Below, piece after piece: positions 49,070 through 60,637 of a DNA stretch of 64,000 bases (positions are counted from its first letter, which is position 1; each line of letters opens with the position of its first letter). The notes under the pieces are model-generated. The model ran no database searches. It saw nothing but the letters and a program-made list of their open reading frames with translations, and was not told the DNA's origin. A program made the translations under genes and the position numbers. The DNA comes from Haemonchus contortus. Taxonomy: Eukaryota > Nematoda > Chromadorea > Rhabditida > Trichostrongylidae. The stretch spans positions 34,254,468 through 34,318,467 of the forward strand of contig LS997563.1 of the NCBI GenBank assembly GCA_000469685.2, written 5' to 3'.

Positions 49070-49800
49070 GTGCAAGTGGGCCACTACTTTCAAAACGAGC
49101 ATTGGTTTATACTGGCAACTGTTGCCCCATGTGCTTGCCACATATAATCTATAAACTCTTCAAACGAGCCATTCTCACGACTAGAAGAGCAGTGGATGAA
49201 GGATGACCATACTGGATTTTTGCCTAGATTCCAGCACGATCAATCATATTCACACTGCGAACAAACTCTTGGAGTATCGTGGAAGTGTACGTATGAGCAA
49301 GCCTCTTTCATCGATTTGAAGAAGACTTCAAAACAGTCGAAACGAATGCTCAATCCTTTTTTCTGGATTGTGAGGGTGGTCAAAATCGAGGACAAGGATA
49401 GACTGCTTGCATCGCGTCTATTCCACCAAAGATGTAGCAGGTGTAATGGATTTGTTTGAATTCTGGAGTACAATAATCGTGGAAAGATTAGTTGGCGACC
49501 GATCCTAGCGAGGACGTGCTGAAGTGAGACGGAGTCCTTTCAGAGCCCTCTTTACGCTCAGGGACCATCTCTGAATGCTTTCGCTGCATATACTTCGTCA
49601 AGAAGCCAACATGATATACAGATTTGGAGCCAGGTCGTTTATAATGTTGATTTTTGTGTCAAGGATACGATGTCACCAACAACGTGAGATCCATCCAAGA
49701 ACACTAGAAGAGCAGTAGAAAGTAAAGAGTACAGAGAAACCGACTCCGCGCACATCTTTTCGACACTGTGGGCCTTCCTGCCTTGAATTATGCCTCATGG
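49070..49800 (+). pseudogene. RTE-like LINE reverse transcriptase fragment
   Basis: Broken frames give FKTSIGLYWQLLPHVLATYN then KLFKRAIL (canonical YKLFTRVIL), TGFLPRFQHDQSYSHCEQTL (canonical AGFRxGFSTIDHIHTV), VSWKCTYEQ and FIDLKKTSKQ (canonical FIDLKKAFD). Weak RTE C-terminal similarity follows near 49690-49800 (TRRAVESKEYRETDSAHIF). The pattern is that of the RTE LINEs abundant in strongylid nematodes. It is inactive. Confidence 0.65.
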
Positions 49801-50137
49801 ATTTATATTTCACGCAAAAAGGATAACCATGAAGTCAGTATCATTCAACGCAATAGGGAAAAGTCATTGGTGTTGCAAGAACAACGCTGGGGTCGGAGTA
49901 TCCTGATACACGCAAGTGCTTAAGAGGAATCTGAAGTTCCGCACTCTTCCAACTAATGAAGATTATCTCTGCCGCTGCTCTTGCTACTAAATTCAAGATT
50001 TGGCTATCCGAGCACGCCATACAATTTTGTAATGACCGTTTAATAAGGGCGGTTAATAGCCGGATTTCTCACGATTACCAGTCGCCAGTACGGCGATCAG
50101 CCTTTTCCACAGAAGCTTTGAATGAAAGGCATGATAG

Positions 50138-50378
50138 ATATGAGGCAAGTGGCCCGCTATCACACACACATGGTCACGGGATCGGATCCCGGACCGATAT
50201 CCGCTTGGGCCAACAAGCCATCCATCCCTCCGGAGTCGGTTAATCGGTCCAACTCGCTCGGGAGGATGAAAACACTGACTTTCAATTGCCTGGCCACCGA
50301 AAGTCATCATATAGACCATACTCACCCATTACGCCGCTACATTTCTAAATGGGAGTCGAATGCAGGGCGCATCCCTCA
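50138..50378 (+). repeat. tRNA-like SINE, copy 3 (opposite orientation)
   Basis: The head is at the left: GAGGCAAGTGGCCCGCTATC, then GGTCACGGGATCGGATCCCG as a B-box-like segment. The body (CTCGGGAGGATGAAAACACT) and the tail (GGGAGTCGAATGCAGGGCGC) are reverse complements of the other copies. Confidence 0.72.
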
Positions 50379-51323
50379 GACGAGATTGATTAACGCCCAA
50401 GGATTTTATCCTGTTATATTGTATAGTATATGATTCTTTACCCAGAATGGAGAGAAAGTCAGGGGCAAAATTTAACCTCACAAATTTTCATGAAAGTGAG
50501 GAGCTGCCCTTGGTGAATCTCGATCCCTCCCCTCTGTATCGCCGTGATGGTGAAAGCTGCGGTAACCCTACCTCGATAACGGACAACAAGAAGTTCCGTT
50601 ACGATTACGATCGCTAACGAAAACCGTTTGGTGGACATGCGATACGACGTGTGATACTACGCGCATAAGATTGCAATAGACGTATAGCTAGATTAGCACA
50701 GCGTATAGCGTAATCGGCAGCATGAAAAACGTTTCTCCATAGCCAAAAAGCTATACGATATCCGGAGACAAAAATTTGACTAAAGTTGCTAAGCGTAGAT
50801 TTCAGTGAGATGATCATAAACAGAGAAAGATTAAATCTCTCCTCAAGTTCTCCTCTTTAAGTAGGTAAAAACTCCTTAAATATCAAATACCCAGCTTCAT
50901 TGACCTTTTCAATGAATATATTAATGTCAAGCATTTTAAAGCCATTACAGTATTCACCTACTGCTACTTGACTTTATTTAATACCACTGGCTGGACCACT
51001 CAACCACCTATTATCATACAATTACTCGTTCCACACTGTGGAAACCTGTGATAAGCTTGAATTTGATGACCATGGAGTAGTTCAGCAGTGTCACTTACTT
51101 TTTTTGGAGAAAACTTTCAAAAACTCTCAATTCAGTATTCAAAAAGTTTTTTTGTTCGATACCGACCAGAAACCTATTCAAATTTCAGCTTTCTGATAGT
51201 TCCTTCATTCAAAGAGATGTGATACGTTTTCGTGTTTTCAAAGAGTAGAAGAGTGAAGGTGATACCTGAATCAGCCCCGCCCTGAACATAAAGGCGATGT
51301 AGGGAACACTTCATCCATCTGTC

Positions 51324-51967
51324 ATGTCCGAACACACAATCACATACACAAAAAATATGAGTACATCAAACATCCGGTCTGAACTAGCGGAGAGTAATAT
51401 GACGACGTGCGCCGCCCCGAAATTATTCCACAAGTATAGACCGAAAGAAACGATTCAGCAGTTAGCATTTACAAATAAACTGCATGTCCTAGAGAGCCTG
51501 CCAAAGTACCTGAAAGTAGCACTAAAATCCAAGGACCCGTGGTTTTTATTGTTTGTAGTAAACACCATGATAATGAAGACTCCATAAGTGAAACGAGTGT
51601 AATGAATTATGGGGCTACAATCAGGTACGATCTACCTATTAAACCAGTTTCGTTAATCAACTGCAAAATGGAAATGGTTTCCGGGACTGACCGATTATCA
51701 GGGACATTTTCTGACATTTCTGACAGCCCATTATTCGTTGGCCATTATTCGATGATTGCGGATCTCCGCTATGATAAGCTGTCTCGTTATGCTAATATAC
51801 CGGTTTTAAAATACGTGCTTCTCGGGCTGCGTGCGTTTCCTTACATCAATCGGTGTGCCAAAGCAACCGGCTTAACTGGCTGCAATGACCAAGAAGATAA
51901 TCACGAAATTCAAAGAGAAACATTTCCCTTCCGATCATTCGCTCGCTCACTGGACGGGAAAATCTGA
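51324..51967 (+). pseudogene. Unassigned frameshifted coding-like region
   Basis: One frame from an ATG at 51324 reads KLFHKYRPKETIQQLAFTNK and VLESLPKYLKVALKSKDP. Near 51540-51560 a second frame takes over and runs 140 codons to a TGA: MVSGTDRLSGTFSDISDS, FVGHYSMIADLRYDKLSRY, LKYVLLGLRAFPYINRCAKA. Composition and length suggest former coding sequence with one frameshift, or an intron I cannot see. Family unknown. Confidence 0.35.
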
Positions 51968-54450
51968 AAGTCTATGACAGCGATGTCCGACAAGGTGTCA
52001 AAGAATCGAAAAAACCACTGAACAGCGGTGAAAGTGCATGAGGAAGGTGACGACGTACACGCAAAATCACTAGATAGCGTTCAGTTAATGGTGAGTGATT
52101 AATTATAGGTAGTCCTCGTGAAATATGTCATCTATGACCAATCTCCGACTGTCGTTTCAAGCACCTCTTTGGTGTGAAATGATCAATAAAAAGAAATCTT
52201 GGCTTAGTCAAGGTGCATCTACACATCGTGTACGTCTTCTCAGGATGGAACAGCATACCTCCCCTTCGTTGTTGACGTCTTTCGATTCGGCGTATTTTGT
52301 GATGCTAGCAAGGAACCGAAGGAACTGCTAGCTATTGGTTCATTGGCGGAAACGGAGATTAGGTAATACCTCTACAGAGAAGCTGAGGACGATATGTGAT
52401 ATAAAAAAGAATTCCACTGAAGGGCAAGCAGGGATGACTTCAAAAGCGGCATCTATGACGAATCAACTAAACTGAAATTTGTATGACGCCTGCTTAGTTT
52501 AGAACCCCAGATTTGCCTGTTCCTAATTAATACTACTCAGATCAACTCTCCCATCACTGTTAATTAATTATCCCAAACTATGCTACTTTGGAAGCACATC
52601 GAGCGTCTACATTTGCCAAAACATGCAGGAGAGCTCAGCGCTATTTGACATAAGTCTTGCTGAAATTTCAGCTTTTTCGTTGGATTGCAGAATTGTCGAG
52701 GTTCGCAGAGCCCTCGGAAAGCAGTTATGAAATCATAGTCTACGCATTCTGGTCTGAGGCCATTCTTTTCGCACATTGAACGGCAGCGTCATGGGAGCAT
52801 TTTTGACTGTTCTGTGGATGAACAAGCGAAGAGATAATCCAATTTTTCTTTGAGTATGTCGGACGCGAGGGCAATTTACAACAGTATTTCTTTCTATTAG
52901 AGTTCTGCCTCAGAAGTAGAGCAAAAGTTGTTCAAGCCTTGTTTTTATTCCCAAAAACTCCAAAACAATTCGTCACAACGCTATTAAATGAAATCAGGTA
53001 ATAGTGTTAACTAACTAGATCATCCGACATATCCGAGCTCCTTGAAGATTGCATGAGTTGAAGGAAATTTGATGAATGGGTATAATTTTTCTCAAAACTT
53101 ATTTAGAAGGAACTTTCTGAGGACAGTGTCAGTGCTGAGACTTCAATATCAAGCCAATAATGCACTTGGACATTTAATTCTGTTTACAAATATTTTTATA
53201 AAACCCTGTGAGAATGAGACGAATAAAAATTTCTCATCGTAAGATGGTCCAGCTCAGTGAGACTAAAACACCAGACATCATCGTCGTACTAGAAAAAATG
53301 GATGCAAATACATTTCAAGACACCAAATTAAAATTTCTAAAGCAGGATTTGATTTAGTCAATAAATGTTCTTGTTTTCTAGAAACTTGCTATGTTTTGTG
53401 AAAAAAGTCTTGTTGAATGACGGAATTTGGAAGAAAATTGAGACAATTAGCAATAGACCGGTCTTGCAGACCGACGAAGCCAATAACAAAGGCGTGAAAC
53501 TGAGAGCGCTCAAAGAAATCTCTACTTTGTCGAATATAATAAAACAGAAAACACGTCGGGAAAAGGAAATTCAACCTTCCTCAGGACCTTGTGGTAAATC
53601 GATGTTAAGACGGTTTCCATCAGCTATACTATAGCTGAAAGCTTGCGATAGACATAACCGATCCCATAGGTTCGGGTCGAAGCCCTTTCTCTCTGGAGCA
53701 GAATTTAACCATCAATCTCTTCCTAAAGTTTGCTTGAACATATACTTTCATTAGAAATTTCAAAAATTATTTAACAGTCGAAGTGCTTGCTCAGAGCAGG
53801 GTTTACATGGGGTGACTCTTTGTCTGATGTTTGCGCTTTTCTCGGAGGAAACTTATGAGATAATATCTGTAGGTTGTAGGTGCTGTAGGTTCTTCGCCTG
53901 GAGGAACTAACTAGCGAGCATTAGCCGTAGAAATAGGTGCACGCACGCAAATCAAGCACACTAAGTAGAGAAGCGAGATTTCTGCCGAGGGCGACAAATT
54001 TGATCACTCAAAGCAGTATTTCCTTCTTTGTTGGGAATCTGAGGTTTCCATGATGGAAGTGAGACTAGCTAGGTAATGAACTAGGCATGGCCTGGTAATG
54101 TGATCCAGATTAAAATAAAATAAATGAAATAGTAAGTGCACCCTGTACACCACATTGGGTGCACAGGCCTAGGTTTGTTAAGAGGAGAGCTAAAAAAGCG
54201 CTACTCTCAAGTATTATACTTTGGAACTGCCAAATAAAAACGAATGACGAAGTTCTAAAATTCTTCAGTGGACGTAGGCTTCTCCACTCCTTTTGTCTAA
54301 ATGTTCATTTGTTTGAGGAATTTGCAATTGCCCAGGTAGACAGAATGGCATGAGAGGCTCTTCCTCAAGCAGCAGTCTCAATAGCAATGCTCAAACCTGA
54401 TTGTAGCATTAATATTTGAATTCCGACAGTGATATCTTAAAGTGAAAAAG
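51968..54450. other. Intergenic stretch
   Basis: A possible exon at 53381-53590 (plus) follows a TTTTCTAG acceptor and reads NDGIWKKIETISNRPVLQTD; it remains unassigned. Nothing else recognised. Confidence 0.4.
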
Positions 54451-54604
54451 CGCTCTGCGTCGCCGCCGTTCTCTCCCGAAAAAGCCGTTTCTCATCGCTC
54501 GAAGGTGATCGACGCTACTGTTGAGCGGTAGAAACCGGGATCGCCTTCATCGGCCGGCTGCGACCATCCAGCTGACCGCCCTCTAAAACCGTAGTCAACC
54601 CTCG

Positions 54605-54611
54605 TATAAAA
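54605..54611 (+). promoter_or_regulatory. TATA-box candidate upstream of the cuticlin gene
   Basis: TATAAAA lies in a GC-richer island (about 54450-54740), some 680 bp upstream of the cuticlin ATG. It could drive a non-coding first exon spliced to the acceptor at 55283-55288. That is inference from position only. Confidence 0.3.
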
Positions 54612-55282
54612 GCTAAAAGTTCCGAATTGCTGCATCTTCGGTTGCTGCCCTCGATTCCATACTGTGTGCTTCGCTTCCCTATTTTCCACTTCCCTGCTCC
54701 TTCTGGCAATACTTCGCATTAAAGCGGAAGGCTTCAAACTTATGATCGTTTGTTGACTAATTTGAACATGCAGAAAAACTAAATTCTTTCCTTTGTCATG
54801 CTTTCCACTGTGATTGCTGAATTTACTTCGCCCTTTTGTTCACATACTTCAGAGTATTCAAAAATTTCCTGATGGTTCGAATCACCTTTCGGTCGAGGCC
54901 CACTGTTTTATGAACTTTATCTCCACGAAAGCCCATTCAGGAGATTGTTTTTGAGAGAAGGTTCTACTCTATTGGTTCTCGGCAAACTTATTTCGCCCAA
55001 AAAAAGAACTCACAACTCGGTTATGACAAAAGCTCCCGAATTTCCCTGCTCTCTCTTTACTCAATACTGTTTTAATGATGTTTTGAGAACGGAAGCTCAG
55101 CAATAATGATGACCGATGTTGTAGAAGAATAGGAAGAAAGCAGCTGCAAGACTGAAATTTGGTGCCACCCAACCGTCCTCTTTAATTTTTCGAGATTTTT
55201 TTCCAGTGGGAGCAAACCTCTGTTCCATTGAGTTCGTGTACTATTCCAATGTGTATAGTGCCACAATTTACATCAAGACCAC

Positions 55283-55288
55283 TTGCAG
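55283..55288 (+). promoter_or_regulatory. Splice acceptor abutting the cuticlin start codon
   Basis: CTTGCAG ends exactly at the base before ATG. This fits spliced-leader trans-splicing, common in nematodes, or an upstream non-coding exon. The two cannot be told apart here. Confidence 0.45.
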
Positions 55289-58200
55289 ATGTTGCGATTA
55301 CTGTCCTTTCTGGGTCTGATTGCCCTAGCCGCCGCTATTCCCGTTGACAATGGAGTTGAAGGTGAACCAGAAATTGAATGCGGACCAACATCAGTCACTG
55401 TCAATTTCAATACCAGGTGAGCCTTGGCCGCAACATTTATGCCTTCGAGAAGTTCATAAGGTTCGAGTAACTCTTTTCAGAAACCCGTTCGAAGGTCACG
55501 TTTATGTGAAGGGTCTTTTTGACCACGACGAATGCCGTAACAATGACAGTGGACGACAGGTACATCGCAGTTTCACTGATGATTGTGTATAAAAAACTAA
55601 CCATGTGGCCCATTCGCCTTGAATACACGAGTGGGAAAATCTTGGATACGTGGAGTTGTAAGAATCGGTGATATTGTGTCCGAACTTTTAATATTGACTG
55701 TTGCAGGTGGCTGGAATCGAACTGCCATTCGATTCGTGCAATGTCGCTCGAACCCGCTCATTGAACCCTCGTGGTGTTTTTGTCACTACAACTGTTGTCG
55801 TCTCGTTCCACCCTCAGTTTGTGACCAAAGTTGACAGGTGGGAATTCCTTACTTCTGATCAATGGTTCTTGGTTTGCCCGCCCTCTTCTATTACCTAGTT
55901 GAAGAAACGTAAACTCACTTTCCTAATTTGATGTCTGAAGATTTTCCAGCTGTGCCCTAAATTCTTGCATGACTTTGATTTGAGCAAAGTGGCCTGCAAA
56001 GCCATAGACGCATAAGGTCTTTTGGACTTTCAATCCCGTCTAACGGATGCGCACCACATTCGACTTCTACTCAGAATCGTAGTGGCGTATTGACTGCGTA
56101 TGCGGCTCAAACAATGACTTTCGGTGGTAAGCCCATGTAAAAGTTTGCGTTTCAATCTTCCTGGACGGGTATGGTACCAAGTAACGACCCGGAGGGAGCA
56201 ACGACTTGAAGACTTTGTCAGTCTACGCGTATATCGATTCGGGATTCGAGCCCGTGACCGTGCGTGTAAGATAGTGCGTCACTTGCCATGACACCAACTC
56301 CGTGCTTCAGCGCCATTATCCTACTATATATAAACGGCAAACGTCCGTTTGTCTGTTTTTCTGTTTTTCTGTCTGTTTGTCCTACCGAAAGTCACGTAGG
56401 CACGATGTAGATGAAGATCACGTGAGCGCGTTGAGGAAACAGTTATGAAATGGGAAGTCGGTGCACGCGTTAGCATGCGTGCGTGAGCAACTGGTTACTA
56501 AAAAACCCCATATTCAACTTTCTCCGTATTCACATTTCATCCCTAACGAGAATGATTCAGGGCCTACCGTATCCAATGCTTCTACATGGAAGCAGACAAA
56601 ACCGTCTCTACTCAAATCGAAGTTTCTGACCTTACCACAGCCTTCCAAACCCAGGTATAATAGGCTGAGTTTTTTCTTGAAAAGTCTGGAACCGCTTCAG
56701 TAGCGGTTGAAAGGACGTTTTACACTTTTCACCAAATGGAACGTTTAGATTGTTCCCATGCCTGTCTGTAAATATGAAATCCTTAACGGCGGTCCAACTG
56801 GAGAGCCTGTGCAATTTGCCACGATTGGACAACAGGTACAGCACCGTTTTTGAGAGACAATTCTAACTCCCCTCCTACGATCTTGTTCAGGTTTACCACA
56901 AATGGACTTGCGATTCTGAAACCATTGACACATTCTGCGCCGTCGTCCATTCTTGCACTGTTGATGACGGAAATGGTGACACCGTACAGGTATTTGTGAG
57001 CCATCCAGACGCCTGATGATGGCTTCAGATAAGCCGAAATGAGAGGAGGAAGAAACTTTTCCTTCCAGATCCTCGATGAGAACGGTTGCGCTCTTGACAA
57101 ATTCTTGCTGAACAATCTGGAATATCCTACTGATCTCATGGCTGGACAGGTCTGTACTTTGGCATTCATCGCCATACTCCTTAGAGTAATAGAACAATTG
57201 TATTTAGGTAGGTAGGAGGTAGATATAATCACTGAGCACAATGTTCACCTGCAATTTAGCTGGGTTTTCCCGTGTTACTTCTGAAATTCGCTACACCGTC
57301 CTGAAAATTATTTGGCAACTCTAGTACTTTGCCACTGCCAATTCCTAGTAATTGGAAAAGAAATATGCAGAACCATTCGTGATTCTTACCATTTGAAGAA
57401 GGAGAGTGTTTAATCATTTGTCCACTTTCAGGAAGCACACGTCTACAAATATGCCGATCGCAGTCAGCTGTTCTACCAGTGTCAAATTAGCATCTCTATC
57501 AGGGTAAGAGACTATCAAAACACATGTTCACTTGCTATTCCAACCAATTGCGCATCAAATTAACATCTCGTTGTCGTAAGGGTTCTTCCCCTCCTACATC
57601 TTCAAATTGAAAGTTTCATTACTTCGAACAAACAAACAACTGATGGTAAATTTTGAAAGTTGTTCCTTGGATGCCGTCTTAGTAAGACTCGATAGGTATT
57701 TTGGCTAGACTTACGATTTTCGCTTAAGACGTCAATAATTAGCTGGGTGATTCCACTGCATATTTTTCTCATCAGAATAGTATGTATGGAGACAATGTCA
57801 ACGATCTGTTCAGGAACCGAACGCTGAGTGTGCTCGACCGCAGTGCGCTGAACCAAAGGCCTTCGGAGCAGTCAAACCGGCGCAGCAAGCTCAATTCTTC
57901 CGCGTGCTTAAGAAACGATCAGCTCCCCTCGAGAACGTTCTTGATGTCCGTACCGAAATCACCGCTCTTGATGTGCTCGACGGAGAGGTTGGTTTTTTGA
58001 AATGTATTGATGAATCTCCTAAAAGCACTTTTCCACTTATTTGAACAAGGCCACGAATGCTTAGAATAATAGTTCACTCCTATAGGTGTAATAGCACCTC
58101 ATTTTCGTCCAATCTTCCTGATAAGCTTGAAAGTGCCATTACCAGAGAGCATAGTATTCACCCTACATGAGCACCCCTACGTGCGTGATACTCCTAAGTG

Positions 58201-58772
58201 TAAACTGAAAGTAGGGTGAAGAAAATACATGCTCTAACATATCCCTCATTGCCACAGAGATGTAAAGGGAAGAGGCTACGAGAAAAGGGATATGTCCTAT
58301 TTAAATCCAAGGAACGAATGCACAGATTCCGCTTCAAGCCCTTTGGCACCTAGAAGTAGCCTACCGTGTTTGGGTTCGGTAGGGACTTGGGTGACCCCAG
58401 TGAATGCTTGAATCAATCTTGATGTTTCCGTCTTGTGAAATCCGTGACCTTCTCGATTCCACACAAGGTTTAAGCCTTCATCAGCACCAAAAAGCGTAGA
58501 ACCAAAAGTCGAAGGAACTCCTCAGGATTTCTGACATCATTCAGCTCCAGTTCCACTGTGAAATTCATTTATCATTTACTTAAACTCATGTTTAGCTGCC
58601 GGCACTGCCTCAAGCCGCTCTTCTCACTGCCGACCCTACCTTGACGAGTTTACAGTCGGAGGGTGTCTGTATGTCACTACAAGTAATGTCTGTGATGGTC
58701 TCTGGTCTCGTCTTCCTCATGATTCTTGCTGTTGTCTGTACGGCGCTCTGTCTCAGAGTGAAGAAATACTGA
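55289..58772 (+). CDS. Cuticlin with ZP domain (cut-1/cut-3-like), ten exons
   Basis: Exons: 55289-55416, 55481-55559, 55707-55837, 56561-56654, 56749-56835, 56891-56989, 57069-57149, 57432-57503, 57814-57987, 58596-58772. All are GT-AG; 1122 nt give 373 aa plus TGA. Residues 1-16 are a signal peptide ([16 protein letters not shown]), then [19 protein letters not shown]. Residues about 31-275 are a zona pellucida domain with paired cysteines ([46 protein letters not shown]). A basic cleavage site, VLKKRS, lies at 288-293 and a membrane helix at about 345-366, followed by a short tail (CLRVKKY). Cuticlins are secreted by hypodermal or seam cells, cut from the membrane at the basic site, and polymerise into the insoluble cuticle layer and alae (family knowledge). 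The ZP part closely resembles CUT-1/CUT-3; no Ala/Gln-rich tail is seen. Intron 3 holds a SINE and a Helentron-like end. The reading frame is intact. Confidence 0.95.
56045..56303 (-). repeat. tRNA-like SINE, copy 4, in cuticlin intron 3
   Basis: On the minus strand it starts near GGTGTCATGGCAAGTGACG and has a good B-box-like GGGCTCGAATCCC. The body and the tail (ACATTCGACTTCTACTCAGA on the plus strand) match the other copies. Confidence 0.75.
56317..56382 (+). mobile_element. Possible Helentron/Helitron-type 5' end
   Basis: TATCCTACTATATATAAACG is followed by a short hairpin (AAACGG/CCGTTT) and then a run of TGTCTGTTTTTCTGTTTGT-like units. This is the typical look of Helentron-derived ends in many animals. 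No 3' end or helicase was found. Confidence 0.33.
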
Positions 58773-58868
58773 GTATTTTTGAGAGATTATTTCCAATAAT
58801 TTATTGACTTCATTGATTTATGCTTCAAGCATGTTTGCATTTATTCGTGACCTCGTTGTGCAATCAAC

Positions 58869-58874
58869 AATAAA
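58869..58874 (+). terminator. Polyadenylation signal of the cuticlin gene
   Basis: AATAAA 97 bp downstream of the stop codon, followed by a T-rich stretch. Confidence 0.7.
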
Positions 58875-58879
58875 TCTAA

Positions 58880-60637
58880 TTTATTTTATTTTTGTATAAG
58901 GCAATACAATACAACACACAATACAGTGACCAGATTCTTCCTGGAATATACCAAAACCCTTCGCAAAATTACTGTAAAAGGGCACATTTCACTCGTGAGC
59001 GCTTGATTTATTTAAAGATTTCAGGATATAGCAATCGGTTGGAAAGATTGAGACTCATCTTCTATCATTTTGGCTTTAGGTTTGAAGAGTTGAAAAAGGC
59101 GTGCACAGATATGCTTGGGGGCGGGGCATCACTGCCAAATTTTTTGATGCAAGTTCCGATGGATGGGCTCTAGCAGTAGAGTCACTGAATTCTAAAGGAA
59201 GAGATTCGTGCCGAGAAGTTTGAACATTAGAATGTTAAATAAGCAAGCAAGATGGAGCATACGTTATGTACATACCAGCGAGTGTTGCCTTAGACACCAG
59301 TTCCATGGAAACTCCAGAACATCTCAGAAAAATTTCAGCCTTCGCGGAATTTCCGCACTTACTCTTGAACAATCTGTTGATCAACCGACTTTTGACGCTA
59401 GGATCTCTCGATAATTCTCACAAACGACCCAAATCGGAAAATTGGGATTGTCGAAAAGTCGACCATAACATATTCTTGATGTTTATGTTCATTTCTTGTT
59501 GCTTTAGTATGTAATGTCCTACCTTTGAAGTTCTACCTACCTCTGTTATGTTAGCTATTCATCCAAACAGTGCGGACGATGGGTCTCTGATAGATACAGG
59601 TTTAGTTCTTCGCGCCACATTTTGATCTCTGAGGGGCATATGAAGCCCGCCATTAGAATGCGCAGTAAGTCTTTGTACGAAGTCTTGAGAACAGTCGTCT
59701 GTCTGTTACAAGTTACTACATAAAGTGAATTCTAATAATTGTTATGTACTGTACTGTATAAAGTCCCGCGTGGCAAAGAGCAGATGAAAGAACAAGTTTT
59801 ACTACAGGGATCGAATATAATATTACAGTTGCGCGGTGCGCGCAGGTACTTCGAGACTCCTTGTCGGTTTTGCGACTAGGTTTGTATCGATAAGGCTTCA
59901 CTCTTGGGTTGAACTCCCGTATTTGTCTAAAGATGAATACTGTCTCTCAAGCAGCGCAATGTGTTAAAAAACAGTCATCAATGGCGTCGTCTTATCGAAA
60001 AAATTCCTGCTAACTGGCTGTCGGGAATGCAATGGTCTATACGCTATTCTCTCCGTTGACCCGTTTGCTCTAATAATGAAGTAAGCAGAGCCAAAGTAGA
60101 GTATCATTTCATTAAAGGCATAATTCACGTTAATTTTGGGTAATCCAGATTATGACGAAAAATGGACGTTAAGATGGAAAATAGTGCGATGAAGGCGAAG
60201 AACTGCGTGAATCGGTGCTCGTGAAGTGAAAAAAGCTTCCGAAAAATCGTTAAAAAGGAGGCTGGGCGAGAATGAGACCAGAAGAATGAAGAAGAGTGGG
60301 GCGAAACGAAAATTCATTCACTTATAAGCATAAGTAACAAAAAACCCTAGTAACAGCAACAACAGCTCACCTTTTTTAGCCTCTTGGGGTAGGAAATTAA
60401 ATAAGGGATCGCGGCAGCAAAAAGAATAATAGAGGAAAAAAGATTCGGAGGAAAACATCGTCCCATAACTCGGCGATCGCTGATTGTGTGTGGGTCTTAG
60501 AACGAATAATTGCAATCTGTATTGCATAGACACTCGTCTGACGTGACATCGATCGTTAGGCGGGAAGGCCGTGCGAGCAGTAGTAGGGCTTCCACCATGC
60601 CCAACCGTCAAGTTTTTGGGCGCGAGGGTCCTTTCTA
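58880..60637. other. Intergenic stretch between cuticlin and a mariner
   Basis: No gene supported. A GC-richer patch at about 60460-60630 is not clearly coding. Confidence 0.45.

Noticed and set aside
49196..49459. Independent gene at this 87-codon frame
   Set aside because: Its motifs are those of an RTE-type reverse transcriptase, so it belongs to the LINE fragment.
57774..57987. Frame starting with an isoleucine-leucine-rich N-terminus for cuticlin exon 9
   Set aside because: The in-frame continuation uses the acceptor at 57811-57813 instead; it keeps the ZP end and basic cleavage site in phase.
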